A DNA stretch of 64,000 nt from Desertibacillus haloalkaliphilus (GCF_019039105.1 NZ_JAHPIV010000013.1:103193-167192); one strand, 5' to 3'. Counted from the stretch's first letter, positions 19,587 to 27,530 are shown. A program made the numbers and translations. The notes: generated from the sequence alone by a model not told the origin.

Positions 19587-20516
19587 CTACTTACTTTCAT
19601 TTTTTCGGTTAATTTCATACGCCTTAAGGTGTGTATAAACGACTTCTAAAAGTGGAGCTTTAACGTGATACGTACGTGCTAACTCTAACAAATAGCCTTG
19701 TATGTGATCAGCTTCAATTGGTGTATGCTTTTCGATATCACGAAGCATGGAGGCCTTCATTGTATAACTTTGTTTTGTTAGCAGATGAAATTGTTTTTCC
19801 TCAATTTCCGATGCAAGTGGTGCTTGTACGGCACGCATGATCGATGCAACTTCAGCAAATAGCTGTTTTGAAATGTCACGACCATATTCCGTTTCAAGAA
19901 TTGGTCCTGTCGCTGAACGCATGAGGGTTGTCATCCCAGATAACGTTGTAATAAAAAGGTACTTATGCCATAAGTCTTGTTCAATCGTATCACTCAACTC
20001 AAATGTCGCATTGGCGGTAGAAAATAGCGTTTCTAATGCTTGAACACGAGTCGTCTTTTCACCGCTAAATTCCCCATACGTTAGTTTATGCGTACCACTT
20101 GTTTGAACGATCTCTCCTTTTTCATTTAACGTAGACTCAATAAAACATAAGCCACCGATCACTTGTTGGTGATCAAAGGCTTCCTTTAACGTCTGTAAGT
20201 GACCAATCCCATTTAATAATGGAAGGATAATGGAATGGCTATTTACATACGGTTTCACAGCTTTTATCGCTTCATCTAAATGATAAGCCTTCGTCGCTAA
20301 CAAGATGACATCAAATGGTTCCTCTTTCTCACTTGCCAGCAATGTTTTTGGTTGAAGACGTACATCTCCATGGATGCTATTGATCACTAACCCATGGTGA
20401 TCTAACTGCGCCTTGCGCTTGTCACGTACAAGGAAGGTTACATCCTCCCCTTTTTCAACTAAACGTCCTCCAAAATAGCCACCAACAGCTCCTGCACCTA
20501 ACACTAATACACGCAT
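19587..20516 (-). CDS. 2-dehydropantoate 2-reductase family protein
   Basis: A 309-residue ApbA/PanE-type oxidoreductase. The N terminus is a Rossmann NADP site (VLVLGAGAVGGYFGGRL), the family strand DVILLATKAYHL is present, the catalytic Lys is likely in DLWHKYLFITTL, and the C-terminal helical domain carries MLRDIEKHTPIEADHIQGY. PanE reduces ketopantoate to pantoate for CoA synthesis, but paralogues with other 2-oxo acid substrates are common, so the exact role is unproven; no other pantothenate gene is nearby. The ATG at 20516 lies four bases after GGGAGAGGG. Confidence 0.85.
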   Translation of the reverse strand: MRVLVLGAGAVGGYFGGRLVEKGEDVTFLVRDKRKAQLDHHGLVINSIHGDVRLQPKTLLASEKEEPFDVILLATKAYHLDEAIKAVKPYVNSHSIILPLLNGIGHLQTLKEAFDHQQVIGGLCFIESTLNEKGEIVQTSGTHKLTYGEFSGEKTTRVQALETLFSTANATFELSDTIEQDLWHKYLFITTLSGMTTLMRSATGPILETEYGRDISKQLFAEVASIMRAVQAPLASEIEEKQFHLLTKQSYTMKASMLRDIEKHTPIEADHIQGYLLELARTYHVKAPLLEVVYTHLKAYEINRKNESK

Positions 20517-20556
20517 AGATCCCTCTCCCTTCAAATTTAGTCTTATCCCTCTTTAT

Positions 20557-21048
20557 TTATTGTAACTGATATTGCATCTCGTGCCAGTGCACGCCACCGT
20601 GTGAGGATGACGATGGTTTCATGTATGTAAAACCAAGGGCACCATAAAACTCAATAAGGTGTTTTTCACACATGAGCAAAATTCCTTTTAACTGATGTTT
20701 TCTTGCCTCGGAAATGACGTGTTGCACAAGTTTTGAACCGATCTGTTTGCGTCGTTCTGACGGTTTTACAGCTACCGTTAAAATGACGAAATAATCTCCA
20801 TCTCGTGCAGGTTCACCCCCTTCACCCTTCATGCGATCATCCGCTACATTGGGTTCAGCCGTTCTGACGCCATTAGTTACACCGATGACTTCTCCTCGGT
20901 CCTTTGCAATAAAAAAGAAATCACGAAAATGTTCAAATCGATACGAGAATGCATCCATTGATGCAGCAATATCATCTCGATACGAAGATTTTTCAACGTT
21001 ATATGCTTGTTTGCACTCCACCTCAGACGTTATGTTGATTATGTTCAT
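20557..21048 (-). CDS. GNAT-family N-acetyltransferase
   Basis: A 163-residue GNAT protein. The acetyl-CoA site is seen as FVILTVAVKPSERRKQIGSKLVQHVI, with the preceding GEVIGVTNGVRT strand and the ending FYGALGFTYMKPS. The acceptor is unknown. It begins with ATG after AGGAGGGG and lies 40 bases upstream of the panE-like gene on the same strand, so the two may form an operon. Confidence 0.85.
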   Translation of the reverse strand: MNIINITSEVECKQAYNVEKSSYRDDIAASMDAFSYRFEHFRDFFFIAKDRGEVIGVTNGVRTAEPNVADDRMKGEGGEPARDGDYFVILTVAVKPSERRKQIGSKLVQHVISEARKHQLKGILLMCEKHLIEFYGALGFTYMKPSSSSHGGVHWHEMQYQLQ

Positions 21049-21145
21049 CTAGCCCCTCCTCTACCTGTCATTTTAGCAAAATTCACCAGAAAACAGAATA
21101 ATTCTCCAAAAGTGTTTGAAACAACGTTCTTTTTCACCAGCATAA

Positions 21146-21171
21146 AAAAAGTTTACCGAAGGAAACTTTTT
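21146..21171. other. hairpin in divergent intergenic region
   Basis: AAAAAGTTT pairs with AAACTTTTT across ACCGAAGG. It lies between divergent genes and resembles a terminator, but no upstream gene needs one, so it may be a leader structure or a relic. Confidence 0.4.
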
Positions 21172-21221
21172 AAGCGGCCATGCATATGCTATAGTAAACA
21201 ATCACAGGAGGGAGTAGAACA

Positions 21222-21371
21222 ATGGGGAAACATAAACGTTTAGTGATGTACGCTCACCTTTGTTCAAAATTAGGGATCATTAATGAAGATGAGAAGCAAT
21301 CGTTGCTTAACAACGTGACTAACGAAATCGTTGATAAATCGAGGAAAAGCGGAGATCGGCCACGTACTTAA
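21222..21371 (+). CDS. small hypothetical protein
   Basis: A 49-residue basic protein, MGKHKRLVMYAHLCSKLGII at the start and KSRKSGDRPRT at the end. GGAGGGAG lies seven bases before the ATG, and a -10-like TATAGT is near 21190. A helical middle with leucines and a charged tail are visible. I do not recognise the family. The strong ribosome binding site and coding-like composition make it a likely real gene. It ends 30 bases from the convergent esterase gene. Confidence 0.65.
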   Translation: MGKHKRLVMYAHLCSKLGIINEDEKQSLLNNVTNEIVDKSRKSGDRPRT

Positions 21372-21401
21372 CCTGACCGTTGCATCGAATCAGAATGACC
21401 G

Positions 21402-22199
21402 TTATCGGGTAAGGGTAGTCGTTGTTTGCCTCAGCCACGCTAACGATTTTGAAAATAATTCGTTTTCATACGAATAACCTGAAAATGTATGATCAGCAGT
21501 AGCGATGTAATCTTTGATAACAGACTCAGTTCTCCCTTGCTCTAATGCCTTAACATAATCAGCAGCATTTGTTTTTGGAACTTGTTCATCATCATCTGCA
21601 TGAATGACACCCACCGGTCCATGATAAGAACGGATCGCTACTAAAGGGGCATGTTTTTTCAAATCAGCAAAGAATTCATGACGAAGTGAAAAACCTAAAT
21701 AATCAAAACTTCCCACTCTCTTTGCCACTCTAACCGCTTGTTTACCAGTAATACGAGTAATGTCCTCATATGGTCTTGCTACTGGCGACCATAGCATTAA
21801 TCGCTGAATGCGTTGATCTTGCGCAGAGGTAAGTGCTGAAACAGCTCCTCCCAAGCTATGACCAATAACTGTGATTTGGTCACCATCTAGCAATGATTCG
21901 TTTGTCGCCACATCAATCATTGCCTTCAATTCATTTATTTGGTTCGTTAACGTAACTTCACCATAATCGCCGTCACTTTCTCCACAGCCACTAAAATCAA
22001 AACGAAGAACCGCATATCCATGGTCGACAAAGTAACGTGCTGCTTTTACAAATAGACGATGTTCCCCAACCTTACTACCTACAAAGCCGTGCACGAAGAT
22101 AATCACTGGTACCTTATTGTTTTCATTTTGATTTGGAACGTGTAAAACTCCCGCTAATCCTTTTCCATTGACATCAACCTGTATATTCTTTGTCGCCAT
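21402..22199 (-). CDS. alpha/beta hydrolase, feruloyl-esterase-like
   Basis: A 265-residue serine hydrolase. The oxyanion region is IIFVHGFVGSKVGEHRLF, followed by FDFSGCGESDGDYGEVT, the nucleophile elbow is VIGHSLGGAVSAL, the acid is in GVIHADDDEQVP, and the His is in ATADHTFSGY. This arrangement is that of Est1E/cinnamoyl-ester-like esterases. The protein has no signal peptide, so it acts in the cytosol. The ATG follows AGGAGG. It is monocistronic. Confidence 0.87.
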   Translation of the reverse strand: MATKNIQVDVNGKGLAGVLHVPNQNENNKVPVIIFVHGFVGSKVGEHRLFVKAARYFVDHGYAVLRFDFSGCGESDGDYGEVTLTNQINELKAMIDVATNESLLDGDQITVIGHSLGGAVSALTSAQDQRIQRLMLWSPVARPYEDITRITGKQAVRVAKRVGSFDYLGFSLRHEFFADLKKHAPLVAIRSYHGPVGVIHADDDEQVPKTNAADYVKALEQGRTESVIKDYIATADHTFSGYSYENELFSKSLAWLRQTTTTLTR

Positions 22200-22343
22200 A
22201 TTGTACAGCCTCCTACCATTCTTTACAATTCTTATTAGTTTACTTGGTATTAAGTATAAACTTGTCTTACAAAGACGTCAACCTATATTTTCACACATAA
22301 ATCAAGGTCGAGTTATTTAAGCTAATCATGGAGGTGAAATATC

Positions 22344-22541
22344 GTGGCAACGAATAAACAAAATCCTGATTTCAAACAATTAACGGACCGCGTGATACGA
22401 GAACGGCCCAAGCAACCAATTTTTGCAATGAAAACAAACCTTGATCAACCATCTCCACTTACAGATAATCCATATGTGCGAAAATCAACGGTTGATCATC
22501 AAGAGGAAAAGAAAATCGAATCATTCTTTGAAGAACGTTAA
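22344..22541 (+). CDS. small hypothetical protein, GTG start
   Basis: A 65-residue hydrophilic protein (starting MATNKQNPDFKQLTDRVIRE), with proline-rich middle and acidic end. The GTG start follows ATGGAGGTGA. No membrane segment or known motif is seen and I do not recognise the family. A long inverted repeat lies 15 bases downstream and may act as its terminator. Confidence 0.6.
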   Translation: MATNKQNPDFKQLTDRVIRERPKQPIFAMKTNLDQPSPLTDNPYVRKSTVDHQEEKKIESFFEER

Positions 22542-22556
22542 TTAGTAGCAAAAAAC

Positions 22557-22639
22557 GGCTGTCCCAAATGTCAATGAACATCACCTCTACCATGTCATAT
22601 GGCCTAAATCCTGCAGAGATAAGATTTTTTGGGACAGCC
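22557..22639. repeat. inverted repeat with 59-base loop
   Basis: GGCTGTCCCAAA at 22557-22568 is perfectly complementary to TTTGGGACAGCC at 22628-22639. The right arm ends against the stop of the short ORF at 22640. The core TGTCCCA/TGGGACA resembles the GGCTGGGACAAAA motif in two other intergenic elements of this window. Confidence 0.6.
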
Positions 22640-22783
22640 TTACTTCGTTATTTTAGGAAAGCCTAGCAATACCAAAGCATTTTCGAGCACTTCCACTTCA
22701 TCCAAAAGAAGTTCAAATTGTTCTGGATAGTATGCTTCTCGATTAATCATAACGTTGCTTGCGCATTCGATCCCCTTTTCCAT
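22640..22783 (-). CDS. possible small protein, start unclear
   Basis: A 47-codon frame ending NREAYYPEQFELLLDEVEVL then ENALVLLGFPKITK, which looks coding (amphipathic, Leu/Glu-rich). Its own ATG at 22783 directly abuts the T-run of the previous gene's terminator and lacks a ribosome binding site. A better start, the ATG at 22766 with AAAAGGGG upstream, is in another frame and gives only MRKQRYD before a stop at the point where the long frame resumes NREAYY. That suggests a frameshifted gene MRKQRY(D)NREAYYPEQ..., or a sequencing error. Confidence 0.4.
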   Translation of the reverse strand: MEKGIECASNVMINREAYYPEQFELLLDEVEVLENALVLLGFPKITK

Positions 22784-22786
22784 CAA

Positions 22787-22815
22787 AAAAGGACTACACT
22801 TTAGCTAGCCCTTTT
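22787..22815 (-). terminator. terminator of the permease gene
   Basis: Minus strand reads AAAAGGGCTA, nine-base loop, TAGTCCTTTTTT, with one G-T pair. It follows the stop codon of the 22874-24232 gene. Confidence 0.75.
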
Positions 22816-22873
22816 CGTCACATATCTTTGAAACACTCATAATCACTCAATCTACTTTTGACCACCTATGATT

Positions 22874-24232
22874 TTACGCCGACTTTTGCTCATCTTCTTC
22901 TGAGGAAGGTTCATAAATACGCTTTTTGCCTATGAGAATAAAATATAAGAGGACACCAGCCCCAATCCCCCAAGCAGGGCCTTGAATGGCAGTTAACATC
23001 CCAATTGCTAAAGCTAATCCTCGTGAGACATTATCAGTCACCATCCCCATGGCAACATACGCACAAGCAAATCCTGTTAGCAAAAGAGTCAATGACAGCG
23101 CTACAGGAAGTAAAGGAAGCATGATTCCAATCATTGGTGTTAAAAACACTAATGGCAACGCTAATAAATACCAATTAATCGTTCCTGTAAAAATAGAATC
23201 CATCGCTTTTTTACTAGATTTATAACGTTCAATCACGAACACTTGAATGCCGGTCCACATCGCACCATGTAGTGGGATTAATACACCCCCTGTGAACATT
23301 TGACCAATATTTCGGATAAATAAAGAAATATGCGTACGAGTATGATTTACATCAATCGTTTCATCTTTTCTTGCTTTATTTGCTTCTTTTAAAAGCGTAT
23401 CAGCCACAAGTAAATCACCAAAGACCAACACGTAGACCATAATTGAAATAGGAATAGATGCAATGATCATCGACAGAGATGGCCAACCTACCCCCCATGG
23501 TGACGTTGTCGCTAGAAGCTCACCAATTTGAGGGACAAAAATTCCCCATTCAATGTTAAATGCTAATTCTCCTGAAGCGATACCAACGATGGCAGAAACA
23601 ATAAAACCGGCTAGAATCGCATTTGAGACCATGAGAACTTTTATTTTTGTATTTGGCAACCTAGAGAATGGGATTGAGAACATTAACACCAAGACAACAA
23701 TCCACGCTGAAATTAACGTAAACGGTAACTCCTGCACGCGATCAAGTTCAGATTGAAAAGCTGCAATCGCGGCCCCCATAATGATCCCTGCTTTTAATGT
23801 GGTCGGAATAATCGTATTAAATTTTTCCCCCAACCCGGTTAAACCAAAAAACAAAAACAACACAGAAACTACCAATGTTACAGCGATCATCGCTTGAACG
23901 GCTTCGGGACCTGGCGTAAATCCCCCTAAGAAGACAATGATTAATGGCAGTGCTGGAGTAATCCAACCTGCGGTATAAGCATCTCCAAAGAGAAGTGTCT
24001 GTGACCAAACCCAAAACAGTTGGATTGCCAACATTGACCAAGCCACTTCAAATGGTATAGCAAAGAACTCCATCATTAACGGAGCCAATGCTCCACCTGT
24101 AGCTAGTGATAAGAATGCACCTTGAATCGCTATTGACCATGAAAAACCAACGTGAACACCTGGTACCCTCATCGTAAAAGGGCCCCATTTAATCCCCGGC
24201 TGGATTCCACCGTAAGGACGCTTTTTCCTCAT
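22874..24232 (-). CDS. multi-pass permease, solute carrier 23/NCS2-like
   Basis: A 452-residue integral membrane protein with about twelve helices. It resembles the nucleobase/ascorbate (SLC23/NCS2) fold in having long glycine-rich helices and a central loop with charged residues (LLKEANKARKDETIDVNHTR), but the classical NCS2 signature is not clear, so the assignment is tentative. Substrate unknown. The ATG at 24232 follows GGGGGATCTT and replaces the upstream GTG/ATG at 24244. An 18-base perfect palindrome lies 139 bases upstream and may be its operator. Confidence 0.7.
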   Translation of the reverse strand: MRKKRPYGGIQPGIKWGPFTMRVPGVHVGFSWSIAIQGAFLSLATGGALAPLMMEFFAIPFEVAWSMLAIQLFWVWSQTLLFGDAYTAGWITPALPLIIVFLGGFTPGPEAVQAMIAVTLVVSVLFLFFGLTGLGEKFNTIIPTTLKAGIIMGAAIAAFQSELDRVQELPFTLISAWIVVLVLMFSIPFSRLPNTKIKVLMVSNAILAGFIVSAIVGIASGELAFNIEWGIFVPQIGELLATTSPWGVGWPSLSMIIASIPISIMVYVLVFGDLLVADTLLKEANKARKDETIDVNHTRTHISLFIRNIGQMFTGGVLIPLHGAMWTGIQVFVIERYKSSKKAMDSIFTGTINWYLLALPLVFLTPMIGIMLPLLPVALSLTLLLTGFACAYVAMGMVTDNVSRGLALAIGMLTAIQGPAWGIGAGVLLYFILIGKKRIYEPSSEEDEQKSA

Positions 24233-24370
24233 AAGATCCCCCATTCCATAAAATAGTTAAAAAGATAACAAAAGTATAGCTACTTTAAAATTTCGAGACG
24301 TCATCAATCTCAATTTCACGTATATGGAATAATACTAGCCATTAAACTTGTCCATCTACGCTTCACTCGA

Positions 24371-24388
24371 GTACTAACCGGTTAGTAC
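24371..24388. promoter_or_regulatory. perfect 18-bp palindrome, TetR-type operator candidate
   Basis: GTACTAACCGGTTAGTAC is a perfect palindrome with a central ACCGGT, the look of a TetR-family operator. It sits in the 350-base gap upstream of the permease gene. No TetR gene is present in the window, so any regulator would be encoded elsewhere. The rest of the gap holds only the shared hairpin near 24530. Confidence 0.5.
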
Positions 24389-24529
24389 ATAAATAGTTTA
24401 GTCGAACAACCGACTGCGATCAATATTTATTTGGAAATTTTAGAATATTTAGTCTTATTTCTACAAAACTAGTGATGAACAGACATAAACATCAAGCTCA
24501 TTTCGTTTATTTCGACATCTATAAAAAAA

Positions 24530-24574
24530 GGAGCTACAACTTTTTCCTTTTTCAAGATAAAAAGTTGTAGCTCC
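24530..24574 (-). terminator. terminator of the Rrf2 gene
   Basis: GGAGCTACAACTTTTT pairs perfectly over 16 bases with AAAAAGTTGTAGCTCC, flanked by an A-run on the left that reads as a T-run on the minus strand. Confidence 0.85.
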
Positions 24575-24581
24575 CTCATCA

Positions 24582-24989
24582 TTAATCAACAACCGGCTCC
24601 CTTTCTAAGGCCTCAAGAAGCTCTGCTAACGTTGTTGTTGCGAATGTTTTATGTAGTGTTTCTTCTACAATAGAAAATAAGCCGATAAGTAAATAAGGTT
24701 CTTTATTCTTTGCTTGTTCAAGTAAGCTTGGAAGTTTTCCTTCTAAGGACGTTATCACCTCGCCTATTGTCAGTTGTTCCGGGCGTCTGATTATTCGATA
24801 GCCACCATTCGAACCACGAAGACTTTGAACATAACCTAATCTTTTTAAATCAACGAGGATTTTCTTTAAATATGGCACAGGAACTGCTGTTTTCAGACCA
24901 ATTTCATCGACTGGGATAACCACTCCAGGGTGTTGAGCTAAAAACAACAGCGCCTGTAACGAGTATCTGACTTTGTTTGAGTATTCCAT
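24582..24989 (-). CDS. Rrf2-family transcriptional regulator without cysteines
   Basis: A 135-residue winged-helix protein. The N-terminal domain has the family pattern SLQALLFLAQHPG..IPVDEI, PYLKKILVDLKRLGYVQS and the wing RGSNGGYRI, then TIGEVITSLEG. The three cysteines that hold an iron-sulfur cluster in NsrR or IscR are absent (no Cys at all), so it senses something else or through a protein partner, as in YwnA/SaiR-like members. It is divergent from the iron-sulfur repair gene at 25426 and may control it. The ATG follows GGGAGGGG. Confidence 0.88.
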   Translation of the reverse strand: MEYSNKVRYSLQALLFLAQHPGVVIPVDEIGLKTAVPVPYLKKILVDLKRLGYVQSLRGSNGGYRIIRRPEQLTIGEVITSLEGKLPSLLEQAKNKEPYLLIGLFSIVEETLHKTFATTTLAELLEALEREPVVD

Positions 24990-25151
24990 GTTTCAACCCC
25001 TCCCAATTTCAAATAGATGTGTATATCCATCCAAATTCCACTAATATAAAACAAGCCTATCATTTGCCCTAGCCTCATGAGCGAACTTTCTCTTGGTCTA
25101 GAGAAGCCACCTAAGCGGAACCTAAGAACTCTTTCACACTAAACGACAAAA

Positions 25152-25179
25152 GGCTCATACTCGTCGGTGAGTATGAGCC
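25152..25179. terminator. orphan terminator-like hairpin
   Basis: GGCTCATACTC pairs perfectly with GAGTATGAGCC across GTCGGT, followed on the plus strand by TTCGGTTTTCC and on the minus strand by TTTTGTCG. No annotated gene ends here. Confidence 0.5.
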
Positions 25180-25325
25180 TTCGGTTTTCCGATCAGCAAC
25201 GTTTTTAGCAGTTTCAATTTTATTAACCATATAATACTATAGGTTTTGTCGGAAATAAAGCCTTTTTTATATTTTAGTAAGAAAATGACCTAAAGTCGGT
25301 CACTCGGGAACTACCTTTCCCTCTC

Positions 25326-25339
25326 GTGACGTTTGTCAC
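25326..25339. promoter_or_regulatory. CRP/FNR-type site upstream of ric
   Basis: GTGA-CGTTTG-TCAC matches the core of the CRP/FNR consensus TGTGA-N6-TCACA (eight of eight core bases, outer bases C and T). It lies 87 bases before the ric start. A candidate -10 (TATAAG, 25373-25378) is about 34 bases downstream. Control by Fnr under oxygen limitation would fit the gene's role. Confidence 0.45.
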
Positions 25340-25425
25340 TGACCTTATCAGAAATTACTAGTAAATTAACATTATAAGAGCTACACCTTATACATAAATT
25401 AGACAACTTTACGGAGGGATATACT

Positions 25426-26139
25426 ATGAACCATAGATTTGAAAGAATGACAAATGTAAGCGACATTGTAACGAAAGTACCTCAAGCAAGTGACTTATTC
25501 AAAAAACATAGAATTGACTTTTGTTGTGGTGGAAATCGTCCACTCGCAGAAGCAATTGAAGAAAGAAACCTTAATGAAGAAGAAATTCTAGAGCAATTAG
25601 ACAAGCTATACGATGAAACGTTTGCAGAAAACCAAACAAAAACAGATTGGACGACTGCTCCTTATTCAAACATCATTAACCATGTCGTTAAGAAACATCA
25701 TGGGTACCTTACTCAGGAACTGACGCCATTAAGTCAATTTGTAACAAAGGTGTACCGTGTTCATGGCGGTGATCGTCCAGAACTAGCTGATGTCCATCAA
25801 CTTTTCTTCCAGCTAAAAGATGAATTACTCGAACATTTACAAAAAGAAGAGGAAGCTGTCTTTCCGTTAATCAAAGACTATGAGGTAAACCCGACACCTG
25901 AAAAGCTTGAAAAATTACGTACGATAATTGCCGAGCTTGAAAGTGAACATGATGTAGCTGGTGCCATTTTAAGCAAAATTAGAGATGTTACAAATGACTT
26001 TGAGCTTCCTCAAGGAGCTTGTATGACGTATCAACTTACTTACCGCAGACTAGAAGATTTGGAATCAGATATGTTTCAACATGTCCACCTAGAAAATAAC
26101 ATTCTCTTCCCTCGAATTTTCAATGAAAAGATAGCATAA
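25426..26139 (+). CDS. ric: RIC-type di-iron protein for iron-sulfur cluster repair (ScdA/YtfE family)
   Basis: A 237-residue protein with the N-terminal DUF542 domain, whose CCGG motif (DFCCGGNRPL, residues 31-40) is diagnostic, and a C-terminal hemerythrin-like four-helix domain. Candidate di-iron ligands are the His/Glu residues in NHVVKKHHGYL, LLEHLQKEEEAVFP, LESEHDVAG and HVHLENNILFP. RIC proteins repair iron-sulfur clusters damaged by nitric oxide or peroxide. The length is normal. It has its own terminator and is divergent from the Rrf2 gene. Confidence 0.93.
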   Translation: MNHRFERMTNVSDIVTKVPQASDLFKKHRIDFCCGGNRPLAEAIEERNLNEEEILEQLDKLYDETFAENQTKTDWTTAPYSNIINHVVKKHHGYLTQELTPLSQFVTKVYRVHGGDRPELADVHQLFFQLKDELLEHLQKEEEAVFPLIKDYEVNPTPEKLEKLRTIIAELESEHDVAGAILSKIRDVTNDFELPQGACMTYQLTYRRLEDLESDMFQHVHLENNILFPRIFNEKIA

Positions 26140-26149
26140 TCATAAAAAG

Positions 26150-26174
26150 AGAAGCATGGAGCATCCATGCTTCT
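26150..26174 (+). terminator. terminator of ric
   Basis: AGAAGCATGG pairs with CCATGCTTCT across AGCAT, and runs straight into TTTTTT. Confidence 0.9.
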
Positions 26175-26204
26175 TTTTTATGATTGGCTCTGTTATCGTT
26201 GAAT

Positions 26205-26353
26205 GTTGATATTGGGCTCATTTTATGGGAGATATGAATGAAATCCTATGAGAAAATAAATTTTCTCCATGATTTCATTCATATCTTCCAACCTTTCAGT
26301 ACCTGATAGGCGTACGAAACTAAGGTTTCGCACGAAATGAGCCCAATATCAAC
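26205..26353. repeat. 149-base nested inverted-repeat element (MITE-like)
   Basis: The ends are a perfect 19-bp inverted repeat (GTTGATATTGGGCTCATTT at 26205-26223, complement at 26335-26353). Inside, AGATATGAATGAAATC (26230-26245) pairs perfectly with its complement at 26271-26286, and CGTACGAAAC/GTTTCGCACG forms a third stem near 26311-26334. There is no open reading frame. The size, terminal repeats and lack of coding capacity resemble a miniature inverted-repeat element or a palindromic intergenic repeat. No target-site duplication is evident. Confidence 0.55.
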
Positions 26354-26428
26354 GAGCATCAACACTAAGCTTTAACACAGCGCCATATGATTAGGACGAG
26401 AACACTCGTCACTTCAGTCGTGTGAGGT

Positions 26429-27334
26429 TCAAGATTTTAAAAATAAGCCTTTGATGGTATACCATAGATTTTGTGGTCGAAGGGCTAACCGCTTCATAAA
26501 AAAGGGATACCACTCTTTACCATATGGAACATAAATACGAACATTGTAGCCTGCCCGAATTAATTGCCTTTGAAGTTCTGTTTTAAATCCTTGCATAAGT
26601 TGAAATTCAAAACAATCTGAAGCTATTTTATGCTGCTTGACAAAACGAACGATTTTGCGAATCATATTGGCATCATGTGTTGCAATTGCAGTATAACTCC
26701 TAGTTGTTAGGCGTTGAGTAATCATCGTAAAAAAGCGCTCATCAATGATGTCTTGTTGTTGAAGCGCTACAGCGACATCCTCTTTATTTCCACCTTTAAC
26801 GAAGCAAATCTTCGCACCCTGTAAAGTCCTCACATCTTGATACACTTGTTTAACATTTGCTTGCAAAACGAGCTCACAGTTTGGATACGAGGCAAGTAGT
26901 TCATTAAAAACACGAAGCGTTTGCTCATATTCACAATAATCTTCCATATCAATACTAATGATTGTATGTGCTAGACTCGCTTTTTCAAGTAGTTGCTTAA
27001 GTAATGAAACGGCATGCAATCGATCGATCCCAATCCCAAATTGTGTTAGTTTTATCGCCAACGTACAATTGAGTTGATGATCTTGAATCCATGTTAATGT
27101 CTGTAGACATTGGTTGGCAGCTTGGAGTGCATCAGACCTCGTTTCAGCGGTTTCACAAATATTCTCAACCTTGCATGAAAACCCCTCCGCATGTCTTTCC
27201 TTTACGGTAGCCATCATGCTCTCAATTGTTTCACCTGCGACGACCTGTGAGGCACCCACTCGCATTCCCAAGCGTTGCAGTCTCTTTGCTTTTGCTAATG
27301 ATAAGAATAATGACTTCCTAATTTTCCCGATCAT
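26429..27334 (-). CDS. Proline dehydrogenase family protein
   Basis: A 301-residue FAD enzyme of the proline-dehydrogenase fold. Conserved stretches include CTLAIKLTQFGIGID, IISIDMEDYCEYEQTL, VLQANVKQVYQDV, the ICFVKGGNKE strand, ATHDANMI, EFQLMQGF and the diagnostic C-terminal IYVPYGKEWYPFFMKRLALR. It would oxidise proline to pyrroline-5-carboxylate at the membrane. The substrate-side arginine motif RRLAERP is RLALRP here, a conservative change. No P5C dehydrogenase is adjacent. The ATG at 27334 overlaps the usual MxGKIRKSLFLSLAK start. Confidence 0.85.
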   Translation of the reverse strand: MIGKIRKSLFLSLAKAKRLQRLGMRVGASQVVAGETIESMMATVKERHAEGFSCKVENICETAETRSDALQAANQCLQTLTWIQDHQLNCTLAIKLTQFGIGIDRLHAVSLLKQLLEKASLAHTIISIDMEDYCEYEQTLRVFNELLASYPNCELVLQANVKQVYQDVRTLQGAKICFVKGGNKEDVAVALQQQDIIDERFFTMITQRLTTRSYTAIATHDANMIRKIVRFVKQHKIASDCFEFQLMQGFKTELQRQLIRAGYNVRIYVPYGKEWYPFFMKRLALRPQNLWYTIKGLFLKS

Positions 27335-27530
27335 GATGCCCTTCCTTCACTTCTCAGTGATTGCATTTTTCTCCTACACTTTAAGATAACACGTTTAACG
27401 ATTATCGTCAGCGCCTTCATCCTTCCACTTTTTCACATCATCAGAATCGTTAGGTCGCTCTAGTATGTCATCTCCCTTATGACAGATAAAAAAAACGAGT
27501 TTGAGCAAACCGTTGATCTACACGTCAAAA

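Larger units (their letters stand above)
24990..25425. other. divergent intergenic region, Rrf2 gene / ric
   Basis: A 436-base spacer that should contain both promoters. It contains the hairpin at 25152-25179 and the FNR-like dyad at 25326-25339. The hairpin has no gene to terminate, so a small RNA or a deleted gene is possible. Confidence 0.5.

Noticed and set aside
26205..26353. CRISPR repeat or attachment site interpretation of the nested repeat
   Set aside because: There is no regularly spaced direct repeat and no integrase gene nearby.
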